Positions 15,131 to 15,139 of a DNA stretch of 15,139 nucleotides are shown one piece after another. This stretch comes from Bryobacterales bacterium (lineage in GTDB: Bacteria > Acidobacteriota > Terriglobia > Bryobacterales > Bryobacteraceae). The translations under genes and the position numbers were made by a program. The notes under the pieces were generated by a model. The model saw nothing but the letters and a program-made list of their open reading frames with translations. It was not told the origin of the DNA and did no database searches. Location: contig PKYZ01000514.1 of the NCBI GenBank assembly GCA_003132865.1, positions 362-15,500 of the forward strand, in the 5' to 3' direction. The number at the start of each line of letters is the position of its first letter. The stretch's first letter is position 1.

Positions 15131-15139
15131 TCTATCCGC

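Noticed and set aside
1..15139. CRISPR arrays, tRNA or rRNA genes, insertion sequences, phage or defence genes
   Set aside because: I saw no regularly spaced direct repeats, no tRNA cloverleaf, no transposase or integrase ORF and no defence-type domain in any supported gene.

Overview
The window is high-GC bacterial DNA with long, closely packed genes. The gene types point to an Acidobacteriota genome, probably of the Solibacter/Bryobacter kind: an Oar-type TonB-dependent receptor with an N-terminal carboxypeptidase-regulatory domain, a second carboxypeptidase-regulatory-domain protein, and two long TolC-like outer-membrane proteins with an unusual N-terminal segment. The phylum is an inference from gene families and repeat style; no rRNA or other marker gene is present.

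Layout. Positions 92-3999 hold two tandem, paralogous TolC/OEP-type outer-membrane efflux proteins, translationally coupled through a 4-base overlap. The second has a palindromic repeat array built into its signal-peptide coding region. Facing them, and overlapping the second by 29 bases, is a large minus-strand GMC-family (cholesterol-oxidase-like) flavoprotein (3971-6652). It ends in an alpha/beta-hydrolase domain that looks internally deleted. A 377-base divergent spacer (6653-7029) carries a pair of hairpins and candidate promoters. The Oar-like receptor follows (7030-10428).

Positions 10429-10750 hold no large gene, but on the minus strand they show a promoter-like and ribosome-binding arrangement ahead of a small ORF. 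Then comes a carboxypeptidase-regulatory-domain gene that has lost its 5' end (10751-11557). A second copy of the repeat element (11550-11590) supplies its stop codon. The last gene is a complete single-chain pyruvate carboxylase (11628-15065), an anaplerotic enzyme that stands apart functionally from its neighbours. The final 74 bases hold a weak hairpin and a LacI-type operator-like palindrome that probably belongs to the next gene.

How the genes work together. The TolC pair would form outer-membrane exit ducts for an efflux or secretion system whose pump and adaptor genes probably lie beyond the left edge. The Oar-like receptor is also an outer-membrane protein. I see no single pathway linking the flavoprotein and pyruvate carboxylase to these. 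The most distinctive signal is a family of small multi-hairpin repeats at gene borders. Two copies show a compensatory base-pair change. One is translated as part of a signal peptide, and the other ends one gene just before the next begins.
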